Both the position numbers and the translations under genes were made by a program. From Muricoccus harenae (GTDB taxonomy: Bacteria > Pseudomonadota > Alphaproteobacteria > Acetobacterales > Acetobacteraceae), in assembly GCF_009848505.1 (NCBI RefSeq), contig NZ_WWDL01000012.1, positions 1 through 64,000 of the forward strand: a DNA stretch of 64,000 nt. The letters run 5' to 3'. The notes beneath the pieces were generated by a model. That model was given only the letters and a program-made list of their open reading frames with translations, was not told the DNA's origin and did not search any database. Positions 63,335 through 64,000 of this stretch are shown piece by piece (positions within the stretch are counted from its first letter, which is position 1; every line of letters begins with the position of its first letter).

Positions 63335-64000
63335 GGGGCGTCTCCGATCGGGCGGATGTCGGTGATGGTCAGTCCGTAGCCCTCGAGGCCCACCACATGG
63401 CGCGGGTGGTTCGAGAGCAGGATCATCTCGCGGACCCCGAGATCGGCCAGGATCTGGGCGCCGATGCCGTAGTCGCGCAGTTCGGGCGCCGACTTCTCGC
63501 GGCCGGCGCGCACCCGCTCGGACAGAGCAGTGGCCTTTACGTCGCGGATCAGCACCACCACGCCACGGCCCTCGCGGGCGATCTCCTCCATTGCCTGGTG
63601 CAGGTCCTTCGGGCCGTGCCGCCCGGTGATGTCGGAGAGCAGGTTCACCGCATGCATGCGCACCGGCACCGGGCCCGGGCGCGACAGGTCTCCCTTCACC
63701 AGGGCCACATGCTCCCCGTATTCCAGCGTGTTGGCATAGATGACCACCCGCCAGGGGCCGGCCGGGGCGTCATCCAGCGTCCCTTCCTCCACCCGGCGCA
63801 CCAGGCGCTCGGTGCGGCGGCGATGGGCGATCAGGTCGGCGATGGTGCCGAGCTTCAGCCCGTGATGCTGGGCGAAGGAAACGAGGTCCGGCATGCGCGC
63901 CATGCTGCCGTCGTCATTCATGATCTCGCAGATCACGCCCGAGGGGTTCAGCCCGGCAAGGCGTGCGAAATCCACCGCCGCCTCGGTGTGGCCGGCGCGG
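63331..64000 (-). CDS. ribB: 3,4-dihydroxy-2-butanone-4-phosphate synthase with degenerate RibA domain, 5' end cut by the window
   Basis: Only the 3' part is present, 222 codons. The visible start RAGHTEAAVDFARLAGL is the end of the DHBP synthase active site, followed by GVICEIMNDDGSMARMPDL and the usual link to a GTP cyclohydrolase II-like domain. The latter keeps RDYGIGAQILADLGV and GLEGYGL but the zinc and catalytic region is changed: where RibA has a Cys-x8-Cys-x-Cys arrangement, this reads HAVNLLSDITGRHGPKDL with no cysteine. So it should make the butanone phosphate but not open GTP (RibBX type). A separate RibA is expected elsewhere. Confidence 0.88.
   Translation of the reverse strand, partial: RAGHTEAAVDFARLAGLNPSGVICEIMNDDGSMARMPDLVSFAQHHGLKLGTIADLIAHRRRTERLVRRVEEGTLDDAPAGPWRVVIYANTLEYGEHVALVKGDLSRPGPVPVRMHAVNLLSDITGRHGPKDLHQAMEEIAREGRGVVVLIRDVKATALSERVRAGREKSAPELRDYGIGAQILADLGVREMILLSNHPRHVVGLEGYGLTITDIRPIGDAP

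Overview
The window is GC-rich alphaproteobacterial chromosome. Supporting points are the gatC-gatA-gatB order, a pyrB followed by a dihydroorotase-like gene without its metal-binding histidines, and the block bamE / cytochrome bc1 chaperone / yceD / rpmF / plsX / fabH / ihfA / merR / tRNA-Pro. Short overlaps (ATGA, GTGA, TTGA) and frequent GTG or TTG starts are common throughout. I would place it in Rhodospirillales, probably Acetobacteraceae (Roseomonas-like); that placement is inference from protein style and gene order, since no comparison could be run.

Layout. 1-16.4 kb is housekeeping: an IS5-type transposase remnant, gatB/gatA/gatC (reverse), a two-domain retropepsin-like lipoprotein, ruvX, an acetyltransferase, pyrB, a pseudo-dihydroorotase, plsY, a frameshifted dprA, topA, rnr, an S41 peptidase and rpmG with a recognisable promoter and terminators. 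16.4-28.1 kb is metabolic and transport: a decayed VOC-family gene, a zinc alcohol dehydrogenase, an orphan TRAP binding protein, an N-carbamoyl-D-amino-acid hydrolase, a Tat-type alpha/beta hydrolase, a small-membrane-protein/XpaC/TelA operon, and a complete branched-chain amino-acid type ABC transporter (livG, livF, binding protein, livH, livM).

28.1-54.6 kb is an accessory exopolysaccharide locus of about 26 kb, with two gene-free stretches of about 1.2 kb. It holds a Wzx-type flippase, an acyltransferase, a low-GC ATP-grasp enzyme, a LuxR-type regulator with a degenerate receiver, and nucleotide-sugar enzymes (ManC, UDP-xylose synthase, GDP-mannose 3,5-epimerase-like, a further epimerase). 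It also holds a WbaP-type initiating transferase, a WecG/TagA, a GT4 and a GT2 glycosyltransferase, a PAP2 phosphatase, an outer-membrane barrel, a GumB/Wza exporter, a lytic transglycosylase, a beta-helix protein, a Wzc-like tyrosine kinase and a Wzy-type polymerase. Together these are the parts of a Wzx/Wzy-dependent pathway: sugar activation, lipid-linked assembly, flipping, polymerisation, chain-length control, passage through peptidoglycan and export. tRNA-Pro(GGG) lies at the right border with its 3' end towards the locus.

54.6-64 kb returns to core genes: merR, ihfA, fabH, plsX, rpmF, yceD, the bc1 chaperone, bamE, an MFS transporter, then thiL/nusB/ribH and the 3' part of a RibB gene whose second domain has lost the GTP cyclohydrolase II cysteines.

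The most interesting material is the exopolysaccharide locus (its low-GC ATP-grasp gene and pseudo-receiver regulator), the three enzymes retained with lost active-site motifs (dihydroorotase, RibA domain, receiver), two pseudogenes, and a palindromic element that supplies the stop codon of the tyrosine kinase gene. I saw no CRISPR array, rRNA, prophage or obvious anti-phage defence island.
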